Source of the DNA: Gambelia wislizenii
Taxonomy: Eukaryota; Chordata; Lepidosauria; Squamata; Crotaphytidae
Direction: 5' to 3'
Assembly (NCBI GenBank): GCA_030847615.1
Contig: JAUMIR010000001.1
Span: 162,723,001-162,787,000 of the forward strand
Length of the DNA stretch: 64,000 nucleotides
Shown: positions 1 through 11,800 of the stretch, in pieces
How positions within the stretch are numbered: position 1 is the stretch's first letter
Layout: every line of letters starts with the position of its first letter
Made by a program: the position numbers and the translations under genes
The notes under the pieces: generated by a model
Seen by the model: only the letters and a program-made list of their open reading frames with translations
The model's database searches: none
What the model was told of the DNA's origin: nothing

Positions 1-192
1 TCATTTTTGCTGTTATTCAGAAGCTAAAAAGCTGGGGACCATCTTTGTATGAAAAAGGTGGCAATCCTGCATATCCCGCTAGAAACCTAAGAATCACATT
101 TATTGAAGATGGTTCCCTACAGGATGCATTTGGCAAATAGCACACAGGGGAAGGTAACATAACCTATCTGCTGACAATTGCCTTCATTGCAG

Positions 193-402
193 TTCAACAA
201 AAGGCCAGAACAGGATATTGCTCCTGCAAATGTTTTTCCTCAGTTAAATGGCTGCACCTTTCAAAAGACCCATTATCTGTCTTCAGAAGACACCTGCAGA
301 AAAAAAGGCAGATGTGTGGCAGTAAACAATGCTATCAACATGTGTAGGAAGGGGAACTATAAATTAACCAAGGAGAAGCCATGCTGCAAAGGCACTGTCT
401 GA
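193..402 (+). CDS. Candidate terminal exon of a defensin-like six-cysteine peptide
   Basis: The open frame runs to TGA at 400-402. It has no ATG near its start; instead a pyrimidine-rich tract ending in CAG at 178-192 looks like a splice acceptor, so I begin the exon at 193. The encoded segment of about 69 residues is cationic (many Lys/Arg) and contains exactly six cysteines, ending in an adjacent Cys-Cys pair three residues before the final short tail. Cys spacing is 13, 5, 9, 12, 0. The central C-x5-C-x9-C and terminal CC resemble beta-defensins, but the first and fourth gaps are about twice the usual length. An AATAAA follows 81 bases after the stop, as expected for a last exon with a short 3' UTR. 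No signal-peptide exon is visible upstream in the 192 bases available. It could be a divergent defensin-like host-defence or secreted peptide, or a chance frame. Confidence 0.42.
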   Translation, partial: FNKRPEQDIAPANVFPQLNGCTFQKTHYLSSEDTCRKKGRCVAVNNAINMCRKGNYKLTKEKPCCKGTV

Positions 403-482
403 GCAGTAGGAACAAATAATAGTGCCTGGAGAACTTTACCTGTGCAGGTAGGACATTGCTGAAGCAGTAGAAGAGTGACTGC

Positions 483-488
483 AATAAA
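483..488 (+). promoter_or_regulatory. Polyadenylation signal AATAAA
   Basis: An exact AATAAA lies 81 bases after the stop codon of the defensin-like frame. The hexamer is common in AT-rich DNA, so it is supportive rather than decisive. Confidence 0.4.
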
Positions 489-1123
489 ACATTTGGGAGC
501 CATTAATAACCACAAGTGCTGGCAGACTTATTGGCCCCTTGGAAGAAATATGTAATCCTCACCAGTGTTTAGAGGGCTTTTTGGCAGATCATAGTATTTC
601 TGAACCCATAGGCAGATTCTTCAGTTTGAACAGAAACTGGTAGGGAAAAAAATAGCGTCCTTTAGGAGGAGGAGAAAAAATATATGTAGCCTGTCATTAT
701 TTATCTTCTGTTTGGAAACTGAAGTAATTATTTTGTATACTCAAATGCTCTCCCCCAACCCCAACAAATCCTGTGAATAACTAGCTTACCACTTTCAGGA
801 TGACTGTATGAAGATATGTATTTGTAATGAAATCTAGTTCATAGGATGATTAGTGGTCCATACAAAGAGTGGAATGGCTTCATTTTGGACATTCATTTAA
901 GCCAATGTCACAATATATAATACTTCAAAATAATTTTGTAATCAATTGAATAAGAATATAATTGAATAAATATTTTCAATTATATATTTATTCAATTACA
1001 AATTTAAAATATATTTAATTCAATTATACATTTATTCAATTATATATTAAAATATATTGAATTAATTGAATAAGTATTTTCAAATGAAAGCAAAAGAAAA
1101 CACAATTCATGCATGCAAATGAA
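489..1123. other. Unassigned AT-rich DNA
   Basis: No gene seen. From about 915 to 1075 the sequence is made of overlapping inverted and direct copies of an ATTCAATTA-type motif, giving strong potential for hairpins. This may be a decayed AT-rich microsatellite. Confidence 0.5.
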
Positions 1124-1396
1124 GGAGCCCTGGTGGCGCAGTGGTTAAATGCCAGTACTGCAAGCCACCACGTCTCAAGTTCGATTCCAGCCGGCTCCAA
1201 GGTTGACTCAGCCTTCCATCCTTTCGTAGGTTGGTAAATTGAGTACCCAGCTTGTGGGGGGCAATTAGCTAACACACATTGGAAACTGTTTAATGCAGTG
1301 TAGATGTGTAAATAGCTATTGCTTAAAACAATTTGTAAGCCGCTCTGATAGCCTTGTGGCTGAAGAGTGGGGTATAAATAAATAAATAAATAAATA
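1124..1396 (+). mobile_element. tRNA-derived SINE (lizard ACA-SINE type)
   Basis: The head carries a pol III A box (TGGCGCAGTGGTTAAA, about 1132-1147) and a B box (GTTCGATTCCA, about 1178). The body has GTACCCAGCTTGTGGGGGGC and the tail ends in an (AAAT)n repeat at 1376-1396. An AATGAAG-like motif occurs just before the head and again after the tail, consistent with a short target duplication. The body matches my recollection of ACA-type SINEs of lizards. It is a non-coding parasite mobilised by a LINE. Confidence 0.75.
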
Positions 1397-2760
1397 ATGA
1401 AGTTTAAAAACACTCAAAAGAAGAAAAGATTCATGGGAAAATACCCCAAGACAAAAATAAACAACTAACAACCCATGTATAAGCAAGGAAATCTCAAGTT
1501 ACAGGGTGATTGTTAGCCACAAATACTCTGTGCTAAGATCTCTGGCTTGTGTTATTGATCACCTCTGCAATTTCTCCTTCCTTTTTACTCGCAAGCTTCA
1601 TAATTCACACACACACACACACACACAAATGTGTCAAAACTACCAGTTTTAATTCTCACTTCAAGATTCTATGCTCACACCTCTCCTCCTACTTGACTAG
1701 AATATTAATAGGCAGGCCTTCCATGAACATGTGACCCTGTAGCCTTATTCAAGTGTCCATAATCTAGTTAAATTAAATGCATGAGAATGCAGAATATCCT
1801 AACTTTGCTCCCTCTTTCATCCTCAAGTGGAGAATGACAGTCTGAAGATGAGAGCCTCCACATGTAGCCTCCATGTGATGTGGAACCTAGGAAAATTAGG
1901 GTTCTGGATTGCATGGAAAACCTCTGTAGGCAGAAGAGAATTTTCTCTTTGAACTATTGTTCTTCCTCATAAGGAGCAATGAAAGAGGCTAGATTTTTCC
2001 TCCTTCTCATATGTTTAGTTTAACTACATTTGGATTGGTTGAATAGCACTTGCACAGTTAAGTACAAACACATAGACAAAGAGAGACATAATACACCATA
2101 TTTATCCCTGTGTGTATATGTATCATGGAAAGTGCACAAAGAGGCAAGGAGTTTCTGGGGTCTTTCTCCGGGACTGCTTGATTGAGCCTTTCCAAAAGAT
2201 CACTGTTCTTCAGCATCTACCTTCAAGGCAGCAACTGCTGAGTAGAAAGAGGCATTTTTCAGATGTAACCTTCAGAGCTGAAAGATGGGGGCCCTAACTC
2301 TTAAAAGAGTCTCCAAACCTCTTCAGATTTTTCCCTGATGTGAAGAAGAAAGCTAGCTACTTCTTCTGTGTCAAAAGCAGAACTGCTTGAATTTATAGGA
2401 AGCACAGTTCCTTTGCCAGATGAGTAAGCCCTGCTCCTTCATCTGTCAATAGACTTTTTATGGTAGTGACTAAAGCTGTTTAGTGGGAGAGTTAAGTACT
2501 TGCTTGAGCATTTCTACTGAAATAAATGGGACTTAACAGTACTTAGCTTTGCCTGAATCACTTTTATTCGGGATATTCACATCCTGCATTTTAGTATACT
2601 CAGTATACTAAGTATATCATTTTAGTTGTTCACAGCTTGTCAGACTTTTGATTTTATAGGGAGGGGGGAAAGACTCTATGATCTTTTGCTGCAGTTTCTG
2701 TGGGCACTTTTATTCCATGCCACCAGCAACTCCAAAAGCAGCAGCATCTAATCTCAATCT
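1397..2760. other. Intergenic, (AC)n at 1602-1626
   Basis: No gene supported. It contains a CA microsatellite near 1602-1626 and a degraded repeat scrap near 2510-2560 (AAATGGGACTTA type) that recurs elsewhere in the window. Confidence 0.4.
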
Positions 2761-2967
2761 GGGACCCTTTCACACAACACAACACAACAATAGTGCTATC
2801 GTTCCACTTTAACTGCCATGGTTCCATCCTGTGGAATCCTGGGATTGGCAGGTGAGGGAGGGACATTCGAATCCTCAGCCTCACCAGAACTGCCAATCCT
2901 AGAATTCCATAGGATGGAACCATGGCAGCTAAAGTGGAAAGATAGCACTGTTGTGTGGATGGGTCTG
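2761..2967. mobile_element. Palindromic MITE, family K
   Basis: The two halves are reverse complements over roughly 90 bases each. The left arm reads CTATCGTTCCACTTTAACTG; the right arm reads the complement ending in GATAGCACTGTTGTGTGG. The palindrome centres in a short loop near 2860-2875. It has no coding capacity. The related copy at about 26,065-26,255 shares the CACTTTAAC(T/A)GC and GGAATCCTGGGATT blocks. This is a non-autonomous foldback DNA transposon of undetermined superfamily. Confidence 0.7.
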
Positions 2968-3640
2968 TGGTAATAAATATTTTCACTCAGAGGTGGTTCA
3001 CTTAAAATGGGGAATAACTATTTCAATTGTGTGTTTTTTTAAAAAAATCATCACATATATACTTCATCCTCACTGTAAAGTTTTCTTCTGATAAAGTGAT
3101 AGAGTTCATAGTTTGAGAATGAATCATTGGGACCATAATCTACTACTGGAAATATCTTTGTGGACTTCTAAAACTATAGTAACACAGGGTTCAGTGAACT
3201 AAGCACAGGGATGTAGGTAAAACAAACAAAAACAAAACCTCACTGCTCCCATGATTTTAAGGGGTCAAATATATGAGAAGAAATAATCTTCTTACTTGCA
3301 CTCTGTTCCAAATTCACCACAGCATTGATTTGTGCCCACAATGTTTTTGACCTTCACACGGCCATGAATCAAGACGGTGGCTGGATCACTTTTTGCATAT
3401 TGGGGGGAAGGGAGGGTGGTTCTTTGCCTGGCTGGGCTAGGCTGGGCTGGGCTGGGCTGGGCTGCTCCTTCTCTCATGCCTGTTCACCCTCTTCTTCCTT
3501 CTCCCAGCAGCTGGTCAGGTGGCTCATCCCATTCCTTTGCAGCTGGAATTGGAGGCCACGACCAAGAGGTGATATCTTTTCTTTTTTAAAAAATGGAAAA
3601 GTACATGATTGTTAGCTCTTCTGGGTGCTTGACAGGAAAC
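2968..3640. other. Intergenic, (GGGCT)n at about 3434-3462
   Basis: No gene supported. A short GGGCT/GGGCTA pentamer array produces spurious open frames on both strands. Confidence 0.45.
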
Positions 3641-3732
3641 CCGTGCCTGCACACGTCTGACCAATCAGGCAGTCAGCTCTGCCTTCTCCTGACTGCAGGA
3701 CAAATTGCACAATTGTTCCAATAAGCAGGTAT

Positions 3733-4905
3733 GTGCATTTCCTGTGCAGTTTTTTAAAAGTTCAGGGAAAGCCACCTGAACAGCATCTACCCAAATATCC
3801 AATTCATGATGGAAAAAGAGAAGGAAGGAACATTGCCATTCTTGGATGTCCTAGTCATCTGCAAACCAAACCAACAGTTAGCCCCCCCCACACACACACA
3901 GATACCTACACAAGAACTCCAATAATCACCCAGGACAAAAAAAGAAACACAATAAAAACATTGGTAGACCATGCAAAAAGGATCTGCGAACCCCACTACC
4001 TGGAGGATGAACTGAGGCACCTAAAGTGGGCCCTACAGGCTAATGGCTACTCCAGATCAGACATCACAAGAGCAGCCAAACCCAGAAAAAAACACAGGAA
4101 TGAAGAAGAAAAACAGCCACCCAAAGGGAAAGTATTTTTACCATACATCAAAGGAGTCATAGACAGAATAGGGAAACTGATAAGGAAACACAACTTCCAA
4201 ACAATCTACAGACCAACCAAGAAAATCCAAGAAATGCTACACTCAGCAAAGGACAAAAGAGACCCTCTCACAGCTGCAGGAGTTTACCTCATACCATGCA
4301 GCTGTGGACAAGTTTACATAGGGACCACTAAACGCAGTGTGCAAACACGAATCAAGGAACATGAGAGACACTGCAGACTGGGCCAGCCAGAAAAATCAGC
4401 AGTAGCAGAACATGTGATAAGCCAACCTGGACACAAAATGCTATTTAAAAACACAGAAATTCTAGACCAGGCCAGCAACTAGCATGGCAGAATGCACAGG
4501 GAAGCTATTGAAATCCACAAACACCTGGACAACTTCAACAGGAAAGAAGAAACCCTAAAAGTGAACAAAATCTGGCTTCCAGTTTTGAAAAACAATAGAA
4601 TCAAAAACTCAATACTTACAAAGGAATTCCACCCAGGGACAGGGGGAGTTCCAGCAGATAATGGCCCATCTACCAATCATTAGCCAAACAGACACTAATC
4701 AGCCTTGCATTTCTTTACCCAGAAACTAACCATTCAATTACACAAATTTACATATACTCCCCAACAGGGGTTTATAACATATAACTGCCACATACACTCC
4801 TACCCAGCCATTCTCTGAAGATGTCAGCCACAGATGCAGGCGAAACGTCAGAAAGAAACTACTGTATTCAAGAACACAGCCTCACAGCCCGGAAAAAAAA
4901 CAAGG
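3733..4905 (+). pseudogene. Penelope-like retroelement fragment with GIY-YIG endonuclease
   Basis: This is the 3' part of a Penelope-like element. The main frame (to 4482) contains a lysine-rich linker followed by a GIY-YIG endonuclease domain: GVY at residues 183-185 (from base 4279), YIG at 195-197, then the basic helix TKRSVQTRIKEHE and an AEH segment that fit the catalytic Arg/Glu region of the family. A CxC pair precedes YIG. The reading frame appears shifted near 3880-3900 and the upstream reverse transcriptase is absent, so it is 5'-truncated and dead. A stop at 4480 interrupts it and homologous coding continues in another frame to about 4680. Bases 4680-4905 are the untranslated tail, which ends in an A-rich run. 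Penelope elements prime reverse transcription at cut chromosomal DNA using this nuclease domain. Confidence 0.85.
4809..4855 (+). ncRNA. Hammerhead ribozyme-like motif in Penelope tail
   Basis: Core pieces appear in the order of a type I hammerhead. CTGAAGA (CUGANGA) is at 4815-4821, then an imperfect hairpin GCCAGC/GCAGGC around loop CACAGAT in sister copies (GTCAGC here), then GAAAC at 4842-4846 and GTC at 4847-4849. Outer arms CATTCT (4809-4814) and AGAAAG (4850-4855) can pair at five of six positions as stem I. Weak points are one extra U after CUGANGA, mismatches in stem II, and a loopless 2-bp stem III. Hammerheads are reported in Penelope-like elements, so the location is right; activity is not shown. 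Confidence 0.4.
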
Positions 4906-5004
4906 GAAATCTATGGATGCTGGATATGAAAGCCTTCGGCTTCAAATTTTCCATAGTTTGTTGTGGAATCTCCCATCCATCATTGTTTGCCTTTGAATTA
5001 ACTA

Positions 5005-5250
5005 CAGTAGCACCCCCGCATCTGCAGGGGATTGGTTCTGGGGAGGCCCATGCATACCAAAATCCATGGATAACAGTGAACACTGGCCCCATCCACCATC
5101 CCACCCCCCCACCACTGGAGCCCTCCCAGGGGATGGGAGAAGGGAGGTGAGATCTCTCCTCCCCCATCCTTTCCCCCTTTGCCCCACCATTGTCAACGAC
5201 AGTTAACTGAATCAGCAGATGGTGAACCAGCAGATACGGGGGAGCTACTG
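5005..5250. mobile_element. pogo/Tigger-like MITE flanked by TA
   Basis: The ends are inverted repeats (CAGTAGCACCCCCGCATCTGC at left; the complement of the same, with mismatches, at right) flanked on both sides by TA. This fits Tc1/mariner/pogo insertion. The phrase ATTGGTTCTGGGGAGGCCCATGCATACC after the left end is typical of Tigger-like short elements. No transposase is present. Interior is GC- and G/C-run rich, which explains spurious frames here. Confidence 0.7.
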
Positions 5251-6173
5251 TACTTATATCTTCCTCTGTCTTTTCCTCCCTCCCTCTTTCCCTCTGAGAT
5301 ACAATATCTAAGCCCACCCCCCATTGCCAGTACTCCCCTTTATAAGGTACAGTGCAAGGGGTGCCAGAAAACAACATCTCTCTCCATATCTCCCTCTACA
5401 AAATATAATGAAATGAAGGCCACAATCCTACTGTTCACCACTGAGTAATCTTCAGTCTCCTTTTATGTCCTGTACTTCTGTATGCTGTTCCAAATATCTA
5501 ACTTGGTTTTACTTCTGAATAGGTATACACAACCACAGGATATACAGTGCCTTCAATTCCAGGTTGTTAAACAACAAAATGTGGATAAATGAAGGAGTGG
5601 GGCGGACTAAATAATCTGTAAGGCACTGTATAGAGAGATGCCCCTCCAGAATCCTGTACCTGTGTGTTTGTGCATGACTGTGCCCATGTGCATGCTGTCT
5701 AATCTGTAGTCTGTAAAGGCAGAAATTGTTGTGTTGCTGAAAAATAGGGGTGCAAGTCATGCTGGCTCATGAGGGGTATTTACTTTTGGGAACCTGGGTT
5801 CCTGCCAGATTTCAAAAAAGTGGCACTTGCAAAATATTTCTATGCCTTGCACATCATAAGGTTTAAGGCAACAAGACAAAACTAAAGCCTAAAACAATGA
5901 GAAGAAAAGTCTTAGGCCATAAGATGAGGACCTGCCAATGGTGAGTGGAGACGAAGTTAGTGTTTTGCCATCCCTGCTTCACAGGCTCAAGGGGAGGGTC
6001 AGACACTCACTCCTTCCTGGTATATCACCAAGGAGAGCAACTCAAAAGCCACTGACTTAAAAAACACAACCCCACTGCAAAATTAAAGCAAAAAGGAAGC
6101 AGAGACAGCCCCAGGTTTGGCGGTGTGCAGCATGATCCCTTTCTAGCTTGCTGAGAAACTGTGGGCTCACTCA
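5251..6173. other. Intergenic
   Basis: I see no gene, RNA or recognisable repeat with confidence. Confidence 0.4.
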
Positions 6174-6745
6174 GGAGATTTTCAGACAGGGGCCAAAAGC
6201 CCCGTTTCTGTCCTGCAAGCCCTTCTTCCATTCCTGCAATGAAATGGAGGTAAATGTTCACACACTTGCCTCCATTCTGCTGCAGGAATGGGCTCCCTCC
6301 CTGCTTGCCAGCCAGCCGTAAATGCAGCCATCGTAAGGCTGCCTTTATGACCAGCTGGCTGAAATCCCACTTGTTCTCACGAGAGAACAAGTGGGAGGGA
6401 AATTCAAAATTAACCCCCACAGCTGTCAAATCAAGAAATGAAATGCAAAAAAACAAAAACAAAAAACAAACAAGTAACCTGGGGAGGGTGGGAAGGGTCC
6501 CACTTACCTGGATGTCCCGTTCCTGGCAGAACGGACCTCCTCTCATTGTGGACCACCCTGATTCCATTACAGAAATGGAACAGGGTAGACATTATCGACT
6601 TCTCCCCATGATTGAAATATCATGGGGAGAAAACAGGATGGTCCCGTTGGGGGCACGGAAGAGGTGAACATCATCTGAAAGAGAAATCTTTCAGAGACCC
6701 TGTTCCGTGCCTACAATGGAACAAATAGGTTGTCTGAAAATCTCC
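6174..6745. mobile_element. Foldback MITE, GGAGATT(T/A)TCAGAC family, copy A
   Basis: It begins GGAGATTTTCAGACAGG and ends with the complement, CTGAAAATCTCC, with arms that pair imperfectly inward. Flanks are TCA and TAA, not a perfect duplication. Internal blocks (CACTTACCTGGATGTCCCG, and a hairpin around TTGTTCTCACGAGAGAACAA) recur in the copies at 48.8, 54.7 and 60.5 kb. The 60.5 kb copy is the same subtype in the opposite orientation. No transposase is encoded. Confidence 0.7.
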
Positions 6746-8604
6746 TAAATTCTTGCAGCCAGCACATCTGCCTGCACTCCCACATTTTGCCATCTTTTGG
6801 CTATTTTGCTGCTTTTAATCACTCTCTCCTGGGCCTTTCCCCAGCCCCAGCCTTGTCCTTCCTTACCTATGACTTTTTCTAGAACATTTGTCTGCCACTC
6901 GCTGGAACTGTCTATGCTGCAAATTAGCACAAAAAGGTGGTGATAATGGCCAAACTACTCTGAGGGATAAGAAAAAACTGCTTTCCCACCTGAGACTAAA
7001 TAAAGAAGTAAGGATACCTGGGTTGTGCTCCCCTTCCTTGAAAGACTAATGCTGCAGGAATGCCTTCCAGGGAATAAATGCCCCACACTGAATCCATTGG
7101 GCTTACTTATGAGTAAAGGTTGCATATGTTCATATGGTCTTTATTTATTTATTTGCTTCTGAGCCACAGTTTATGTTTTTCCCTCCTGCTCAGGAAGGAC
7201 TTACACAATCCACTTCTAAATAAGGGACCCAGTACCTGCAACTATACTGTTGCTGAAAAATGCATGGAGGGAACCCTACCCAGAGCACTTAAAAGGGGTG
7301 AATGACTGCTGCTCCTCTTCTGTCAATTGGTTAGAAAGCAATTTGAAATCTTTGTATGGCTCTAAAGTTTGATAGTTCCTGAGCCCCTCCAATAAACTGC
7401 TTCACTGCAAAGTGTCAGGCCTGCCTATGTCAGATAAGGATTTTGATAAACAGATGATTTTCTGCACTTAGATGCTTGTGATTCTGCATTTATATTTACT
7501 CCTCCTCACCATAGGAAACAGGAGGGAAACACACCTTTTAGTATACCTCGGATCATTCAAAAGGCCACAAATCAATACTTTATTGGCATACCTTCACAGT
7601 TATACACAAATTAAATACTATAAAATAATGTGGAAAAAATTGCAGAAAATCTGTAGGTGAAACAAGAAAGAGTTGGTTAGTTTACCTGACAGATGGCAGA
7701 GCAGGCATGGGTCTGCATCCAGCCAGAAGACCCACAGAATGGACTAAAGATGATTTACACATTCCTGGACACAAACAACCCATCAAATGCTGCTTCTTTT
7801 ACCAGCTGATGAAACAAGGCAACACTTGTTTAGTACTGTGGGTTTTACAGAAGCACACCCCCAAATTAATGAAAACCTGACAATTATTTTCAGATCACTA
7901 CCATCAGCATAAACCTGCCAAATTGCAGTGGCTTCCATCAAAGAGAAAAAAGTTGAAGATTTCCATTTTCTACATGTGGACAAATTTGAGTCACAATTTA
8001 CAAAATCAACAAGGTTTTACAAACTGACCATTAGGTACTACTTTTTCAAGAACACATAGTTCGTTCTGTCATGCAGAAAATGAATTATTTCCCTAGTCAC
8101 AGCAGTGGGCTACCTGGCCATTTTAGTTGTTTGATTTACATAAGAGACAGAGCAGGAGCCTTTCTTGAAATTAAACAACAATGTCACAGTGATGATCGAT
8201 TTATCAAATCATAGCCTTTTATCTTTATCAGAATGAATCTCAAGTCACAAATTTGGAAGATTTTCACAATCAGTGTGAGGCAAACCCTGATGAAAAATAA
8301 ATGACTGTTCTCCAACTTTTTCTTTTCTATTGAAGGAAAGAATCACACATACCCTCAGGGGAAACCTGAGATTTTTCTCTGATGTTGTGCAGCTAAGCAG
8401 GAAAAGGGATAGTGAGGCTTTCATTAAGTGCTGTACTTTCCATTTTTGGATGCAATGTACTGCTGCAGAGTAGTACCTTCTGATTTGCAATGCAGACAAG
8501 TCCTTCACACATACTGTGGCAGGAGACTTCAAAGATTTCTGGGGGGGGGAAACAGATTAATCCCCTCCCAATAGTTCATAACCTAGGCACAAACACGCAG
8601 AAAA
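6746..8604. other. Intergenic
   Basis: No supported gene. Near 7090-7120 there is a short degraded repeat of the GGGCTTACTTATGAGTAAA type. Confidence 0.35.
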
Positions 8605-8835
8605 TATATAGGCAATGATGTGTGTGTGCCTTCAAGTTGCCTGTTGACTTATGGTGACCCCCATGAATTTCATAGGTTTTTCTTAGGGGATGAATACTCA
8701 GGGGTGATTTTACCAATTCCTCCCTCTGAAATATAGCCTACAGTACCTGGTATTTGTTGGTGGTCTCCCATCCAAGCACTAAGTAGGGCTGAATATTTCT
8801 ATCCAACCCTATCCAAAGATCTCAGGCAAGGGTAC
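8605..8835 (-). mobile_element. 5S rRNA-derived SINE, truncated
   Basis: Read on the minus strand it has a degraded 5S rRNA 3' half (TAGTGCTTGGATGGGAGACC and TACCAGGTACTGTAGGCT) and then the tail CACCATAAGTCAACAGGCAACTTGAAGGCACACACA. The 5S A-box portion is deleted or decayed. The better copy is at 49,958-50,200. Confidence 0.75.
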
Positions 8836-11800
8836 AGTCTATAAAAACAATGTTCAATCAGGTTTAAAAACAACTTAAACTGCTAAAAAAAATTCTGTTT
8901 CTCACAGAACAATGTATATTGTGTAAAAATCTGCATGGCTCACTATGTGAATATTATAATCCAATTCATATAGACTGCCTGTAGATGGTATAGTTACTTA
9001 AAAGCAAAAATAATTGTATATGGTAAAGAAAAAATTGCAGTGAACCCAACTCCTTCCCTTTATCTAAATTCCCATGGCGAAGATGCACATACAGACCCAC
9101 CAGGCTATACTAGAAAGAGTGGGAAGAAAATGTCGGAGAAGAAAAGAAGGAAACTGACTTGGCAAGTTTTTTCTTTTGGGCTGGCACCAAAACCTGACAT
9201 TTTAAAGTAGTTTAACTTGGCAGACGTTTAAAATTACACAGTTGAAAAAAACTTCATATGTGACATGGTGATAGCAATGAGGCACTTTGTTGATACCTTT
9301 TCAAAAACAATCCCTGTTTACTGATATTTCACAATTAACAGTGAACATTTGTTGTTACTCCCAAGTAGGGAGTAACCCACTTGAACCAACTGCTGAATTG
9401 TAAGCCAGTTATGTATATCCCAATGATTCAGTGGGTCTACTCTAATTGGGACTAGGGATTGGATGTAGGCCTTTAAAATGTTTAAAATAATTTTAAAAAC
9501 ACAAATAATTTTTCTTATTCACTCAAACATACTGTTGCATCTTTCATTCATCCCAGTAAATCTGTCCATAAATTTTAACAAGTGTGGAAAGTTAATTATG
9601 TCCTTATGTGCATATGATACATATTTGTATAATGTTACCTAAAACTCATTTTCCTCTTTGTTACATGCCCTGACACCCCCTCCCCTCCAATAATTCATTA
9701 ATTGGCAATATTTCATTATTTGGCTTATATTGACAACACTTCACATGGCCCAAATATATGGACTAGAGGAGGTTTGCTCAAAACCTAAGGAGAGGTCTTG
9801 AAAGTTCCCCAAAAAGTAGACACACCCTGGAAGTAATTATGCAGAGTCCCCTCAGACTGTAGTAAGGGTGGAATACACTAATTCTCCAGGATGCACCTGG
9901 CAGTGAGTCATATGCTAAAATAATCAAGTAACTGGAACCCCAATTACTCTGCAAATGGTTTTGCTTCATGCCTCTCATACATGCAAAGGGAGGTTCCCTG
10001 AAACCCATCAGTCTGAATGTTTTGACCATTAACAGCAATCAACAAAGATGGACCTGCTATTGTCTAAGCCCTGGGAAACTCACACAAACATTGTCTTTCA
10101 CTCAAAACACCCCTTAAGGGTAAATATTGGGTATAAATATTACCCCCAAACACAACCAGACTGTGAACAGTTTTCCACACGCCATCACTCTACTTGTTTT
10201 CTGTGTGACCTCAGCATGCAACCTGAGTAATCTGCACAAATCTCTGCTCATCAGACAGGTATACTATATCCCATTATCCCAAAATCCTCTGTCCAAATAC
10301 TTCCTCCTATCTTTTGTTAGCTTTGTGTGATTTATTGAAGCATGAGTGTATGTGTGAGTGGTTCCATGATTATTTCTTGATAAAAAACATTTTTATTTTA
10401 TTTCCTGACTTGGAATCTCGTCAATGAGTACTGGTATACACAGGTCCAAAGGTCCCATAGTTACCCAACCTCTCGCAGCCTAATTTGAGCTACTTAAAAT
10501 TCCAAATATTAATACCTTAATTTGAGTGACAGGAGTGGGTTCCCATGAACCCCATGCAATTTGGGATACTTCTTCTTATTATTATTATTATTATTAGTGT
10601 ATCCCACTTTTCTACCAATATAGGGACTCAAGGCAGCAAACAGTTACCTTCTATAACAAGGCTAACAAAGTGGGTAACATCTTCACTAGAAGTAAAGAGA
10701 ATTATATATGAAACCTACACTTATATTTTCTCTCCAGTTTTAATTTATCAAATAACAGTGTAGCATAGTGTTAAAGGCTGGGTTTTTAAGCATCGTCTTT
10801 TCCTACAATGATATTATTATACATGGTGTGGGATGTTGCATAGAAAGGGGGCCTTATAAGTGTATCAATAAGTCATCTAAAGCTTACAAGAGAGATGGAT
10901 AGTTCACTTCTCTGAGGAGGAAATAATGAAGAGAAACTGCTACCATAGAGAAGATCCGTGCTCCAGGTGTCTTTTCCATTCTACACAGAACTTTGGAAGT
11001 CATTTTTATGATGAATATAATGATAGGCCACAATCATCCACAACTGAGCAGTGGCAAGATGCTGTTCTAGAATCCAGAGCATCATCTTCCCACTGCTCTC
11101 AGTTAAGGATGGCTTTGGCTTGTCACTGTGATAATCCATAATAAAAAATAACTTGCCTTGATGAAGGAACGTAATGTCTGCCTCTGGAGACTGCAGCCCT
11201 TCACTGACAACTACTCCATAGAAAGAGCCTTACCTTCATAAGTAGGTTAAGTGTGACACTTTACCATTATCAAGGGATATTGCTGGCCAGTTAAAGCAAG
11301 GATGGCAATTTGCACAGAACCACAGTAGTAATAGTGTTTGGTGTCTATTTAAATCTGCATCTAGATATATATAAAACTCTTAGATATGCACAATGGCCTT
11401 AGGTATGTAGGTATGTTGCCTCTTGGGTATGTATGATAGGTTTAGGTATGCTGCCTATTTCAGTGTGCTGATTGGACACTCCTGTCACTCCCTCAACCAA
11501 TCACCACCCACATGCAAATCACAAACCACATGCAAATTTTCTCTACACCTCACAATCCACTTCTGCCACTCATGACCAATCTGCATACTGGGAGCAACCA
11601 AACAATGTGCTACAGTGTTGGCTATAGTTACTAAGGCTGCAGGCCTTTCCAGTTCACCAATATCTCAGGGCTGCACAAGTCCCACTTATGATTCAAGTCT
11701 ACACAGTAATATCATTTCTATACCCACGTGACGGGACCCAAGCAGTCAACTTGTAGCAGCATCAGGGGGAAGCTGCTGCTACTGCTGCGACAGAACCCAG

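Noticed and set aside
10926..11141. 71-codon frame starting with ATG and rich in Cys/His
   Set aside because: Cysteine spacing fits no family I know and nothing around it suggests an exon.
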